This document shows positions 10,652 to 20,684 of a DNA stretch of 64,000 nt, one piece after another. Location of the stretch: positions 68,163,585-68,227,584 of the forward strand of contig CM071570.1 of the NCBI GenBank assembly GCA_036426205.1. Reading direction: 5' to 3'. The position numbers and the translations under genes are program-made. The stretch is from Ascaphus truei (taxonomy: Eukaryota > Chordata > Amphibia > Anura > Ascaphidae). The notes under the pieces are model-generated. The model was not told the DNA's origin. It ran no database searches and saw only the letters and a program-made list of their open reading frames with translations. Within the stretch, counting starts at the first letter, position 1. Each line of letters begins with the position of its first letter.

Positions 10652-11764
10652 TGTCAGGGTTCTGCTCGCCACAAACCAGGACCGGACCGCGAGGCTGAGG
10701 TGGGGTTGTAAAAGCACCGACCTGAGACCGCGCAGGCTGATCCGGATTGCGCAGTTCGTAGTCATATGTCGCAGGATCAGGATTGGAGAAGACAGCGTCG
10801 TCGTTGTAGAAGCCAGGGTCAGGACAGGAGACATCAGGATAAACATTGTTCAGGCAAGAGTTCGGCAACAGGTAGTCAGGAGAGCCCCGCTTCAGCTTAG
10901 GAGCGCGGGGTTGGCCTCTGCGCGAGCGGCGACCATGGCCCATGGTACTGGTCACAGGAGATGGTAGGCAGACCAGAGTAGCATACCGCTTTGCTGCACG
11001 GGTGCACCAGTGCTACAGCGCAAGAGTCCTGAGCGGGCTAGGGAATCCTCTGTCTCAGCGCAGGAACCAGGACACGGCCTCTCTAGATTAGGGAAAGAGT
11101 AGGCCCCAGGAACCAGGAAGCTGAAGATACACAGGGAAACCTCCGCTTCAGTGCAGGAATCCAGGAGACTGAAGAACGCAGGGACGAAACATCCGCTTCA
11201 GTGCAGGAATCCAGGAGGCTGAGGGACGCAGGGACGAAAACCTCTGCTTCAGCACAGGAGAACAGGAGTGGACCGCTGCGTGAATATAGCAGCCGGTCAC
11301 AGGAAACAAGGAGCTGAAGTGAACAAGAAGAGTACTCAGCTACAACACAGGAGACTGGAGCAGACCGCTGCGTGAATATAGCAGCCGGCCTTAGGAAACC
11401 TGGAGCTGCTGACAACAAGGAGAATACTCCGCTTCAGCATGAGAGACAGGAACAAGCGAGGGCTTGTGGCAGAACAGATAGTGACATCCAGGAAGGACTA
11501 TGCTCGGCAGGGAGCATTATGGGAAGACAATACTTAAAGGCCAGCGGGCCAATCCCCGGAGGGGGGTGTGAAGGTACTGCTCCAATGAATGAATGCAAGT
11601 CTAGGTTGCAGTGATAGGCTGCACAGCTGCAGTAGATACCAGAGGGAGTGTGTATTGCTTTGGTGAGTGAATCCAGGCTGCAGCAAACATCAGGAGAGGT
11701 GCTCCAGGACTGCACATGTCTGCAAGGTAAGGCAACCAGTAAACCACGGAGCGGATTCCTTACA
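10652..11764 (-). mobile_element. Solo LTR of a sushi-like Ty3/gypsy element
   Basis: It is bounded by tgtcagggttctgctcgcc at 10652 and 'gattccttaca' ending at 11764, with a perfect 5-bp target duplication ATCAT at 10647-10651 and 11765-11769. On the minus strand it starts TGTAAGG and ends CCTGACA. A predicted RNA start GCCGAGCATAG at about 11499-11509 (minus strand) lies about 30 bp below a TTTAAGT box, like the LTRs at 39723 and 45277. Internal tandem-like units with 'cttcagtgcaggaatccagg' are visible at 11140-11260. Open frames across it on either strand are not genes. It is a footprint of LTR-LTR recombination. Confidence 0.85.
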
Positions 11765-11769
11765 ATCAT

Positions 11770-12430
11770 TTACTTACCTGTTAGCAGTCTCGGCTTAGGC
11801 TGAGTTTTACACTGTTACTTACAGCTGTTCCACTACACATTGGTTGAATTTATTACTTTTCATGACCAGGGGGAACAGATAGCATCTATATAGCGAATGC
11901 AGTCTAACTGCTTTCATGTTGTAATATTTGTGACTGCATGACTAGTGGTCATTTTGCTATATAACTATGTTATGATATACAGCACACACTACCTTTCTAC
12001 CATACAGGTTTACTTAGCCATTGGAATTGGTTCTATAACCCCATGACTGTTTTTAGTCAGTCTTATTTTGTACAGTGACCAGCAGTATCATTAGGCTACC
12101 CTACCTCTAGCTGGATTAGACTGTGCATTGTAAATATTGTATGCTTTATCTATGTTCCTCTCCTATTTTATATTAGTCCACAGACTTATTAAATTGTATT
12201 TTAATATCATTCAATAACTCTATATTTTCCCATATCAGGGACATCCTCACAATTCATCTGGGTTACGTGCCTTAGGTTACCTACCTTCTTACACTACACA
12301 GTACTAATAGTACTTATTATATAGCCCCCCTCTCTTGGGAGGTACATTATAGGGTTTATTTACACCTTTTGTCTACATTATTTCCCCTAATGCACCCTGC
12401 TATTTATTCACTTATATTTACCCATAGGAG
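11770..12430. other. Unassigned AT-rich sequence right of solo LTR
   Basis: No coding sequence or known repeat recognised. It is the continuation of 10158-10646 and ends near where LINE reverse-transcriptase sequence resumes. An inverted partner to 9682-9698 lies at 12325-12361. Confidence 0.35.
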
Positions 12431-12705
12431 CCTGAGCGGGTACCTTGCCTCAATGGCGTGCACTCAAGATTTCTTAAGGAGCCACAATTCAATAACAGCA
12501 AACCATGCTAGTATGTAATGTGGACTCCATTTCCAAAGGCTCTGTACCAAATAATAGGTGTAAAACTGACATGATACCTTTATTTAAAAAGGGAGCTTGC
12601 TCACAACCAGGGAATTAAAGACATGTAAGCCTGACATCAATAGTGGGGAAGCTACTTGAAGGCTTAGCAAAGGATAATATTATGAATACATAATAGATAA
12701 CAAAA
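12431..12705 (+). pseudogene. LINE reverse transcriptase, N-terminal fragment
   Basis: From about 12570 the sequence reads PLFKKGACSQPGN, then a stop, then VSLTSIVGKLLEGLAK. This is the conserved block 'P.FKKG....NYRPVSLTS..GK.LE' of L2/CR1 reverse transcriptases. It follows the linker piece ending at 9670 and precedes the catalytic domain at 13430. Confidence 0.7.
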
Positions 12706-12717
12706 TGATTAGTAATA

Positions 12718-13430
12718 GTTTATTTATTTATAAAATATTTTACAAGGAAGTAATACATTGAGAATTACCTCTCGTTTTCAAGTACACTGGCGACACACTT
12801 TATTCGAACTCGGCTAGTCCCACGAATTCGGGTATACCCGGGTGTATTGAGGTTTGTGACTGTTTTCTGCCCGAGTACATTGAGGTATTTTCCAGGCAGG
12901 GATTGAAGCATTTTATTCCCGCTGGCTGCAATACTGCACAGTATATATATATATACTGCATTACAATTCATGAATTTATGCCATCTGGTAGACACGCGAA
13001 GCATTGCAGCCTATTAAATCCTAATCATTATCATTTAACAGATCAGCCGCCCGTCAGCCAGGCATGAACCCAGGCTGGGAAGGCAAACGCAACGGGCTTG
13101 TCAGAGGTGAGGAGCGGCGCATTCCAGGTATCTGCCAGGTACATACTGGGTATTTGCTCGAATAAAGTGTGTCGGTGCAGTATGTCCTGAGCAGAGTTAA
13201 GACAAATAATACATGGTTACAAATAGTTGCATAAATGAACAGGGTATATACTGTATTATATACAAGATATTGCATGCACAGTTCAAGAAAATATATATTA
13301 TGGGCGTATGCAACAGTTACAGACCAGATTAAAATGTGAGACAGCCTTAGATTTAAAAGAACTTAAACTGGTGGTGGATGTGAGAGTCTCTGCTAGGTTG
13401 TACCAGTTTTGGGGTGCACGGTAAGAGAAG
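12718..13430. repeat. Dispersed repeat, copy 1 (split by a MITE)
   Basis: The sequence at 12718-12784 (ttataaaatattttacaagg, then cctctcgttttcaag) continues at 13183 (tgtcctgagcagagttaaga, then ataatacatggttac). The same sequence occurs uninterrupted at 38041-38290. Its own boundaries are unclear on the right. I remember this as a common amphibian repeat, possibly a retroposon, but the class is uncertain. Confidence 0.65.
12785..13180. mobile_element. Tc1/mariner-like MITE, copy 1 (396 bp)
   Basis: Terminal inverted repeats are cactggcgacacactttatt at the left and aataaagtgtgtcggtgcag at the right, flanked by TA on both sides (12783-12784, 13181-13182). The uninterrupted repeat at 38041-38290 reads 'ttttcaagtatgtcctgg' and so preserves the empty target with a single TA. 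The interior has no transposase. A second copy is at 16486-16894. Confidence 0.85.
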
Positions 13431-14650
13431 GAGGAACGGACGGATTTAGCATGGATTTATGAGGGAAAGGTCATTCCAAACTAACCTTATTAGCTTCTTT
13501 GAAGAGGTAAATATGAATTTAGACTAGGTCAATGCAGTTTCTGTGTTCTACTTAGATTTGGTAAATACTTTTGATACAGTGCCACACGAGGTTAATGGAA
13601 ATTGGTCTGGGTAAAAATATTTGCAACTGAATTAAAAACTGGTTGAAGGATAGACAGTAGCAAGTTGTCAAAAATGCAACATGTTCAGGTCGGGCTAACG
13701 TTGTAAGTGGAGTACTGCATGGTTCGGTACTGGGCCACTGCATTTCAACTTGTTTATAACTGACCTTGAGCCTGGCATAGAGAGCTAAGTCTCCATCTTT
13801 GCTGATGACCATAAATGATGTAAGGTAGTAACATCAGAGCAGGATGTGATATCTCTACAGAAGGACTTGAATAAACTAGAAAGTTGGACAGGTCAATGGC
13901 AGATACAGTTTAATACAGATAAATGTAAGATTCTGCATTTGGGAAGCAAGAATAAACAGACTACTTACAAATTAAATGGGACAACATTAGGTCAATCATT
14001 GATGGATAAGGATTTAGGAGTGCTTGTAGACAACAGTAGCAGTTAAGGCAAATACAATCTTATCTTATATTTAAAGGGGTATGGATGGAAGCATAATTGT
14101 GCGGCTGTATACACTCATTAGTAATACCACAACTTGAATATGGAGTACATTTTTGGGCACCACTCCATAAAAAAAGACATTATGCAGCTAAAAAAGGTAC
14201 AAAGAAGAGACACCAAATTGGTGAATGGGATGGAAGGTCTGACTTATGAGGAAAGGGTAGCTAAATTAGATTTGTTTACATTATAAAAGAGGCAACAGGG
14301 GATATGATAATTATGTTCAAATATATTCAGGGTCAATACAAGAGACTTTCAAGAGAACTATTCATGCCAAAGGCAGTACAAATGACACAGGGTCATCCCT
14401 TAAGGTTGCAGTAAAGGAGATTTCATTAGCAACAAAAAGAAAAGGTTCTTTACAGTAAGGGCAGTTAAAATGGGGAATTCATTACCAATGGCGATTGTGA
14501 TGAAAGATACAAGAGATATCTTTGGGGAAAGGTATTCAGTTATATACTGTACCAAATAAGTCAACATATGAAGGATGTTGATCCAGGGAGAAATCTGATT
14601 GCCATTACTGGAATCAAGAAGGACTTCCCCTTATGAGAGTTCATTGCATA
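13430..14650 (+). pseudogene. LINE reverse transcriptase, catalytic and C-terminal part
   Basis: The frame reads SVFYLDLVNTFDTVPHE (block A, with F-D), then NWLKDRQ and VVSGVLHGSVLG (block B), then IFADD at about 13795-13809, the catalytic motif. The longest open stretch, at 13846-14046, has LQKDLNKLESWTGQWQIQFN and KCKILHLGS. After this come LKKVQRRDTK and YEERVAKLDLF and then FFTVRAVKMGNSLP, the usual C-terminal blocks of L2/CR1. Several stops and frame changes show long decay. Confidence 0.8.
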
Positions 14651-14859
14651 ATGTTTCAATATATATATATATATTTTTGTATGCTTTACTCTTGCACCGC
14701 TGATAAAAAAACAAACGTTTGCAGCACTGGGGATATTGTCTGCTGTGATTTCTCTGCTGTGCTTATCCTTCCAGGCTGTGCCCATCTCAGTCGTGTGACC
14801 GCAAGTGTCTGTGGCAATGAAGACAGTAAGGATTGCTACATCTGTCCTGTAAATATAAT

Positions 14860-14957
14860 ATAGGATGAGTATCTGTTATCTAAATGTAATATAGGCTGAA
14901 CTCGATGGACATGCTGTATATCTTTTTTCAACCTCATCTACTGTGAAACTATAACTA
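14860..14957 (+). mobile_element. L2/CR1 LINE 3' tail
   Basis: 'ggctgaactcgatggacatg', then 'tcttttttcaacctcatcta' and 'ctgtgaaactataactatga'. This is the conserved 3' tail by which the reverse transcriptase recognises its RNA in this group; the short degenerate repeats at the end are usual. It marks the right limit of the split LINE. Confidence 0.75.
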
Positions 14958-16485
14958 TGAACAGGTAGGATTGCTGCTCTAAAGTACAAAACAAATGTAA
15001 ATGTAATACCTGTATGTTTTCCTCAACAATGAGTAAACTTAAAAAATGATCATGATCCTTTTACAATGTTAATGTCATTGTCATAAAAAATAGTACTTCA
15101 TAGTACTTTATAGCCCTAAAATCTCACACACTCTTCTTCTGACCTTAACTCATACTATAACTAGTCTAATATTGGTGTTTTCAAATGATTGTTTTCATTA
15201 ATTATGGTATCCTTCTGTAGAGATCATTACAAGTTTGTTTTATTATATAAGGATATTTTTCTGTTTTTTTTGTTTGTTTGTGTAGTAAGGTTTTGGGTTT
15301 TGAGCCTATATATTAAGTAATCATTTTTTGGCAAATGTTAGGAAATTGAGGTGAAAAATTACTTTCCCTCTCCCTATCACAGGTCTTGTTTCAAAGTAGG
15401 GAAAGATGTCAGAATTCTACTCTTATACCTTTTTTCTTTGAACAATAACCTTGATTGAATATATTGAAACATTTGTTTGTATAGGCTTGCCTTTGTTAAC
15501 ATTCACTTTCCCTTTGTCACCTGAATTTCTAATGTTTACTATTCATTTTTCTTTAGACATAAATAGGTACAAAGGATTTCTAAATAAGGCATTTATGTTG
15601 AGTAAGACCTGAGATAATGGTTTTGCTCTATCAAACTTATTAGGTGTTAACAGGACAGACAATTAAATTTTTTGTTGTAATAAATAGTTTACATATTTTA
15701 TATCTTTATGCTTAAAAAGACATATATTGCTGTATTTCTGCTTCATTCCTATGGTACTTTAATGAAAGTACTTTAACACTAGATTAACCTTACATGTGGC
15801 TAATAATCTATTTAATGCAGTAGAAATAACATGTAGGTTTTGTTGCTTCGATGAGGAGTCAATTAACTTTTATATAAAAATAATGAATATCAAGACTAGA
15901 AACAAGATAATAAATTAAAATAAACATTGTGGGCCAATTAAGTGAGCTTAATTGGAACAAAATGTCATGGTTTGTGCTATTTTGTAAGATTTATACTTGC
16001 TTATGTCCAGCAAAATGTGTTTTTAAAAAATTAGGAACCATTACTTACCCTGGATTTTAAGTATCACATTGACATACAATTGCTGTGTTATTCCACTTAC
16101 AATAGTGCAAAATACATGAATACCTCATAATTAGGTGATACCGTTTATATTTGTTCTAGCAATGGTTATATTAGGACAAGCTTTCAAGAGTTTTACTCTC
16201 TCCATCAAGTTCACAATACTCAATACACAAGTGTCTCTGATGTAAAAGAAATGGTAAATAAAAAGACAAGGTAATACATAGATGAAAGGGACAGTGCATG
16301 GAATACTTAACATCTAGGCTGCATGGTGGGAGGTAGGGTGAACATTATAGAAATATATGATAGTGTGTAAGAACCTAGATCAGCATTAATTCCTCATTTT
16401 TGTGTGTGTCATAAAAGCATTATTACTTTGAGTGCTTTTCAATATCCCTTTGAGGATCTGGATTTTAATATTATTAATAGATGTA
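14958..16485. other. AT-rich DNA without recognised repeat or gene
   Basis: No open frame above 60 codons with recognisable content. Several ATTA/TAAT clusters occur (for example 15775-15830 and 15930-15960, gggccaattaagtgagctta). The lack of transposon sequence contrasts with the neighbours. It may be ordinary unique DNA or contain conserved non-coding elements; sequence alone cannot decide. Confidence 0.4.
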
Positions 16486-16894
16486 CACTGGCGACACACT
16501 TTATTCGAGCTCGGCTAGTCCCATGAATTCGGGTATACCTGGGTGTATTGAGGTTTGTGACTGTTTTCTGCCCGAGTGCATTGAGGTATTTTCCAGGCAG
16601 GGATTGAAGCATTTTATTCCCACTGGCTGCAATACTGCACAGTATATATATATATATACTGCATTACAATTCATTACAATTCATGAATTTATGCCATCTG
16701 GTAGACACGCGAAGCATTGCAGCCTATTAAATCCTAATCATTATCATTTAACAGATCAGCCGCCCGTCAGTCAGGCATGAACCCAGGCTGGGAAGGCAAA
16801 CGCAACGGGGCTTGTCAGAGGTGAGGAGCGGCGCTTTCCAGGTATCTGCCAGGTACATACTGGGTATTTGCTCGAATAAAGTGTGTCGGTGCAG
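16486..16894. mobile_element. Tc1/mariner-like MITE, copy 2 (409 bp)
   Basis: Same element as 12785-13180 in the same orientation, flanked by TA (16484-16485, 16895-16896). It differs by a few substitutions, a longer central TA run and a short duplication (cattacaatt). The open frames across it are not genes. Confidence 0.85.
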
Positions 16895-17397
16895 TACTGT
16901 AGCCGCCGTTATTGCTCCCACTGCCACGTTGAAGCGGGGGGGGACACACTATGTCCCAGCGGGAGCCGCCACCATTCTAAAAGAATTAGCTGAGTTTGAA
17001 AAGAGAGCTGAGCAAACACATCATTGCACCCGCTGGAATGCACCGGTATATTGTATTGTATGTCATTATTTATATAGCGCCATTAATGTACATAGCACTT
17101 CACAGTAGTAATACATGTGGTAATCAAATGAATAACAGATAAAATAAATAACAGATCATGGGAATAAGTGCTTCAGACATAAAAGTAACATTAAGTAAGA
17201 GGAGTCCCTGCCCCGAGGAGCTTACAGTCTAACTTGTAGGTAGGGAGAACGTACAGAGAAAGTAGGAGAGAGTTCTGGTAAATGCGTCTACAGGGGGCCA
17301 AGCTTTATGTATCATGTGTTCAGGATATCCAGTGCTATTCATATGCTTCTTTAAGCAAGTGTCTTAAGGTGGGTCTTAAAGGTGGATAGAGAGGGTG

Positions 17398-18195
17398 CTA
17401 GTCGGGTACTGAAGGGAAGGGCATTCCAGAGGTGTGGGGCAGTCCGTGAAAAAGGTTTAAGGCGGGAGAGGGCTTTAGATACAAAAGGGGTAGAAAGAAG
17501 ACATCCTTGAGAAGAATGCAAGATGGTGCATAACGAGAAATTAGGGCTGAGATGTAAGGAGGGGCAGAAGAGTGTAAAGCTTTAAAAGTGAGGAGAAGAA
17601 TTGAGTGTGAGATGCGGGATTTGATCGGAAGCCAGGAGAGGGATTTCATGATGGGAGATGCTGAGACAGATCTAGGAAAGATTACAGTGATTCTGGCAGC
17701 AGCGTTTAGGATAGATTGTAGAGGAGACAGGGGAGAGGCAGGAAGGCCGGACAGCAGGAGGTCACAGTAATCAAGACAGGAGAGAATGAGGGCCTGAGTC
17801 AAAGTTTTAGCAGTCGAGCAACAGAGGAAAGGGCGTATCTTTGGTATATTGCGGAGGAAAAAGCGACAGGTTTTAGAAATGTTTTGAATGTGAGGGGCGA
17901 ATGTGAGAGAGGAGTCGAGTGTGACCCCTAGGCAGCGTGCTTGGGCTACTGGGTGAATGATCGTAGTTCCAACAGTAATGTGGAAGGAGGTAGTAGGGCC
18001 AGGTTTGGGAGGAAGTATGAGGAGCTCTGTTTTAGCTATGTTGCGTTTAAGGCAGTGGAGGGCCATCCATGATGATATAGCAGAGAGGCATTCAGAAACT
18101 TTGGTTTGTACAGCAGGTGTAAGGTCGGCTGTTGAAAAGTACATTTGTGTGTCGTCAGCATAGAGGTGATATTTAAACCCAAAAGATGTTATTAG
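17398..18195 (-). pseudogene. L2 reverse transcriptase, palm end and thumb
   Basis: The intact catalytic motif is read as [17 protein letters not shown] at about 18125-18175. A 248-codon open stretch follows (18144-17398) with [20 protein letters not shown] (thumb) and [20 protein letters not shown], which precede the C-terminal 'AL...P.Y' blocks of L2 proteins. It ends in sequence resembling 'R.FS..APRLWN', mutated. This is the best preserved piece of this copy, and its YADD is intact although the copy as a whole is frameshifted. Confidence 0.8.
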
Positions 18196-18991
18196 GTCAC
18201 CTAGAGAGAGTGTGTACAGAGAAAAGAGAAGAGGTCCCAGGACAGAGCACTGGGTACCCCCACAGAGAGATCAATAGAGGAGGAGGTGTTAGCAGAAGAG
18301 ACACTGAAAGTACGATGGGAGAGGTAGGATGAGATCCAGGATAGAGCTTTGTTCCGAATACCAAGAGTATGGAGAATGTGAAGGAGAAGAGGGTGATCCA
18401 CGGTGTCAAATGCTGCAGAGAGGTCGAGTAATATGAGCAGAGTGTAATGACCTCTGTCTTTGGCAGCATGGAGGTCGTCAGTTATTTTAGTGAGTGCTGT
18501 TTCCGTGGAGTGAGCAGTACGGAAGCCAGATTGAAGAGGGTCTAGGAGAGAATAGGTGTTCAGAAAATGGAGCAAGCGAGAGAATACAAGACGTTCAAGG
18601 AGTTTAGAGGCAAAAGGGAGGAGGAGACAGGTCGATAGTAAGAAAGATAGGTAGATTCAAGCTTGCTGTTTTTGAGTAATGGTATAACTGTTGCATGTTT
18701 GAAGGAGGATGGAAAGGTTCCAGAGCAGAGGGAGGAGTTAAAAATGTGAGTGAGCGTAGAGATTATAGTAGGAGCAAGAGGTTTTAGGAGATGGGAGGGA
18801 ATGGGGTCAAGAGAGCAAATGATAGAGGGAGAAGAGGAGATCAACAGCGACACATCCTCCTCTGAGACAGTGGAAAAAGAGTAAAAGGAAGGCAGGAGGG
18901 GAGGAGGAGTAGGAAGGTGTGTAGGATGGGAGGAAGAAACAGAGGGGATGTTCTGCGTTGGATTCCACCTTTTCCTTAAAATAGTCAGCAA
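18196..18991 (-). pseudogene. L2 reverse transcriptase, fingers and palm start
   Basis: Two overlapping frames. Residues in 18991-18560 contain [15 protein letters not shown] and YRPVSS; residues in 18575-18201 contain [20 protein letters not shown] and [13 protein letters not shown] (catalytic block A, D of LDLSAAFD). A frameshift near 18570 separates them, and another follows SVGVPSA, where the conserved 'P.GS.LGPLLF' block is damaged. Both changes are small indels, typical of a decaying LINE. Confidence 0.8.
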
Positions 18992-19246
18992 AGTCCTGAG
19001 CGGAGATGGAGGTTGGAGAGGCAGCTGGGGTGGTTTGAGTAGAGTATCACAAAAAAGAGAACAGTCGGGGGTTAGACTTGTGCATGTTGATTAGTGAAGA
19101 AAAGTAGGTTGTTTAGCTTGCGATAGGGCAGAGTTTGAGAAAGGATAGCATAAATTTGTAGTGAAGGAAGTCTGCGAGAGTATGAGATTTCCTCCAGAGG
19201 TGTTCAGAGGAACGAGTGGAGGAATGCAGCATGTGCGTGTGGGAAT
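18992..19246 (-). pseudogene. L2 linker between endonuclease and RT
   Basis: Continuation of the same LINE without a long open frame. It matches, in order, sequence also present in copy 2 at about 27130-27400: 'ttccttaaaatagtcagcaa' here against 'tatcttaaagtagtcagcaa' there. Confidence 0.55.
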
Positions 19247-19740
19247 TTAGCCAGGGTCTAGGGTTAGAAGGGCGAGGGCGACAGAGAGAAAGCGGGCATG
19301 TAGATCAAGAGAGGAGGACAAGGCAGAGTTGTAGTTCCTGACCAGGTTGTCAGGGTCTGTAGCAGAGCTGAGAGAGGATAGGGAGGAGTGTAAAGTGGAC
19401 TCAAAGTCAGGTAAGTGGATAGAGCGCAGGTTTCTGCAGAACCGTGAGGTAGATAGAGGTGGAGAAGGGGAGAAGCGAGATAGAGAGAATGAGATGAGGT
19501 GATGGTCAGAGAGAGGAAAAGGGGAAATGGAGAAATCAGAGAGAGAGAAGTTTTTAGTGAAAACCAGGTCTAAGTAGTGGCCATCCTTGTGGGTGCTGGC
19601 TGCAGTCCACTGTTGAAGGCCAAAAGAAGATGTTAGAGAAAGAAAGCGGGGAAGGAGTGAAGGAAACCAATAAGGAGAAAAGAAGGGCGACAGGACGGGG
19701 GAAGGAAGGGGATAGGAGAGAGGAATAGGAGGCGAGAAAG

Positions 19741-19782
<42 letters not shown>

Positions 19783-19783
19783 A

Positions 19784-19814
<31 letters not shown>

Positions 19815-19830
19815 GAGCCTTTCACACCAT
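19247..19830 (-). pseudogene. L2 endonuclease, C-terminal half
   Basis: The minus-strand frame reads SSFGLQQWTAASTHKDGHYL, then LDLVFTKN, then FPLSDHHLISFSL. The last is the SDH catalytic block of apurinic-like endonucleases. It ends with NYNSALSSSLDLHA. The open frame continues upstream into a GA/CT tract and unrelated sequence; that part is not LINE coding. Confidence 0.75.
19739..19816. repeat. GA/CT microsatellite inside LINE
   Basis: About 75 bp of nearly pure (GA)n interrupted once. It lies at the position in the endonuclease region where copy 2 also has a GA tract (27836-27920). Confidence 0.9.
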
Positions 19831-19849
19831 TCTCAACGCCCCTATATAT

Positions 19850-20290
19850 ATATATATGTACACACATACGCGAGAAAAAAAAAAGTGCATCATCTAATGC
19901 ACTATTTAATGTACAACAGGTTAAAACCTTGAAGCTTGAAGAAGACAACTCACAAACATCCTTGGAAAAAGTGTATTGCTGAGTAAAAACTCTAATAGGA
20001 AAGTCCTCAGAGAGATACACTTTACCCAACCATCACCCTCAGTGTACAACAATCCCAGGTTCCAGATGAGGGATAAATGTGCCATTCTGCTTGTGCGTCT
20101 CCACGCTCTTCTCATGTTCTCACCAGAAGTCAGCAGGGGAAGGTATCTATCGCTGCTTGAGGAGGCAGGGTGAAAGAGAATTCCTTTCGTGACTGCAACA
20201 AGGATAGCTGAACAAAAGTCCTATGTATTTCATAGCAGCTAATGGCTACTTCATCAGGTTTATGTGTTCAGCATACAGAACCCATGACCT
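19850..20290 (-). mobile_element. Repeat fragment with hammerhead-like motif
   Basis: Sequence between the L2 LINE and the Penelope-like element. No protein is recognised. The minus strand has a CTGATGA...GAAA arrangement (see 20216-20276). It may be the long-terminal part of another Penelope-like or retrozyme-like element; the boundaries are not defined. Confidence 0.35.
20216..20276 (-). ncRNA. Hammerhead ribozyme-like motif
   Basis: On the minus strand: CTGATGA, then stem II agtagc/gctgct around a short loop, then GAAA, then AT-AC-AT (2-bp stem III) and A as the cleavage-site base. An outer stem I, ctgaac/gttcag, closes around an unpaired interior on each side. The immediate stem I pairs next to the core are weak (one good pair), so folding is less convincing than at 7865-7906. 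Confidence 0.4.
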
Positions 20291-20416
20291 TTATAATGGG
20301 GTTAATCAATCCCAGTCAGCTATACAATAACATTAATTAATTAAATCTGCAAAAAAGCCTGGCCACATTGGTCTGACGGAATCCAAAGATATATATAATA
20401 TATATATTATATATAT

Positions 20417-20630
20417 AATCAAAAAATAAATAGATGATACCGTTCTGTGGCTAACGAAATGCTTTTATTTGTGCGAGCTTTCGAGATCCATGATCTCTTC
20501 TCCGGCGATGTACAATGAAAATTGTTCATTGTAACATCGCCGGAAGAAGAGATCAGTGTATCTCGAAAGCTCGCACAAATAAAAGCATTTCGTTAGCCAC
20601 AGAACGGTATCATCTATTTATTTTTTGATT
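20417..20630. repeat. Inverted repeat, Penelope-type terminal region
   Basis: Arms at 20417-20515 and about 20525-20630 are inverted copies (aatcaaaaaataaatagatg; gtggctaacgaaatgctttt; gtgcgagctttcgagat). Each arm contains a box resembling the Penelope hammerhead: (c)ggaagaagagatc...atctcgaaagc. The usual CTGAAGA box is changed to CGGAAGA in one arm and shortened in the other. Such terminal sequence with 'tctcgaaagct' and 'aagcatttcgttagcca' is what I know from vertebrate Penelope-like elements. Confidence 0.65.
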
Positions 20631-20684
20631 ATTGAAGCTCGGCTAACACGGTACTGATACCTCTACATATATATATATATATAT

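Larger units (their letters stand above)
1235..14957 (+). mobile_element. L2/CR1-type LINE, one copy split by nested insertions
   Basis: Pieces in the same orientation and in the expected order are: ORF1 esterase block (1258-1735, 2375-2840), endonuclease start (5822-6098), endonuclease end and linker (8579-9670), reverse-transcriptase start (12431-12705), reverse-transcriptase core and C-terminus (13430-14650), and 3' tail (about 14860-14957). The tail ggctgaactcgatggacatg, followed by 'tcttttttcaacctcatcta', is the terminus I know from amphibian L2/CR1 LINEs. Every piece has stops or frameshifts, so the copy is dead. The material between the pieces consists of separately listed insertions. 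It could also be two related copies, but the colinear order without overlap favours one. Confidence 0.75.
17046..19830 (-). mobile_element. L2-type LINE, 5'-truncated, antisense copy 1
   Basis: On the minus strand it runs: endonuclease C-terminal half (19830-19247), linker, reverse transcriptase (18991-17398), then 3' region (17397-17046). The 3' end, seen on + as ttatatagcgccattaatgt preceded by attgtattgtatg, matches the tail with short terminal repeats known for this LINE group. Coding is broken by frameshifts between three long open stretches. A GA tract sits in the endonuclease part. The family differs from the split LINE at 1-15 kb. Confidence 0.8.

Noticed and set aside
10572..11769. 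Frames of 110-130 codons on both strands
   Set aside because: They lie in or across the ends of the solo LTR (10652-11764) and share no domain.
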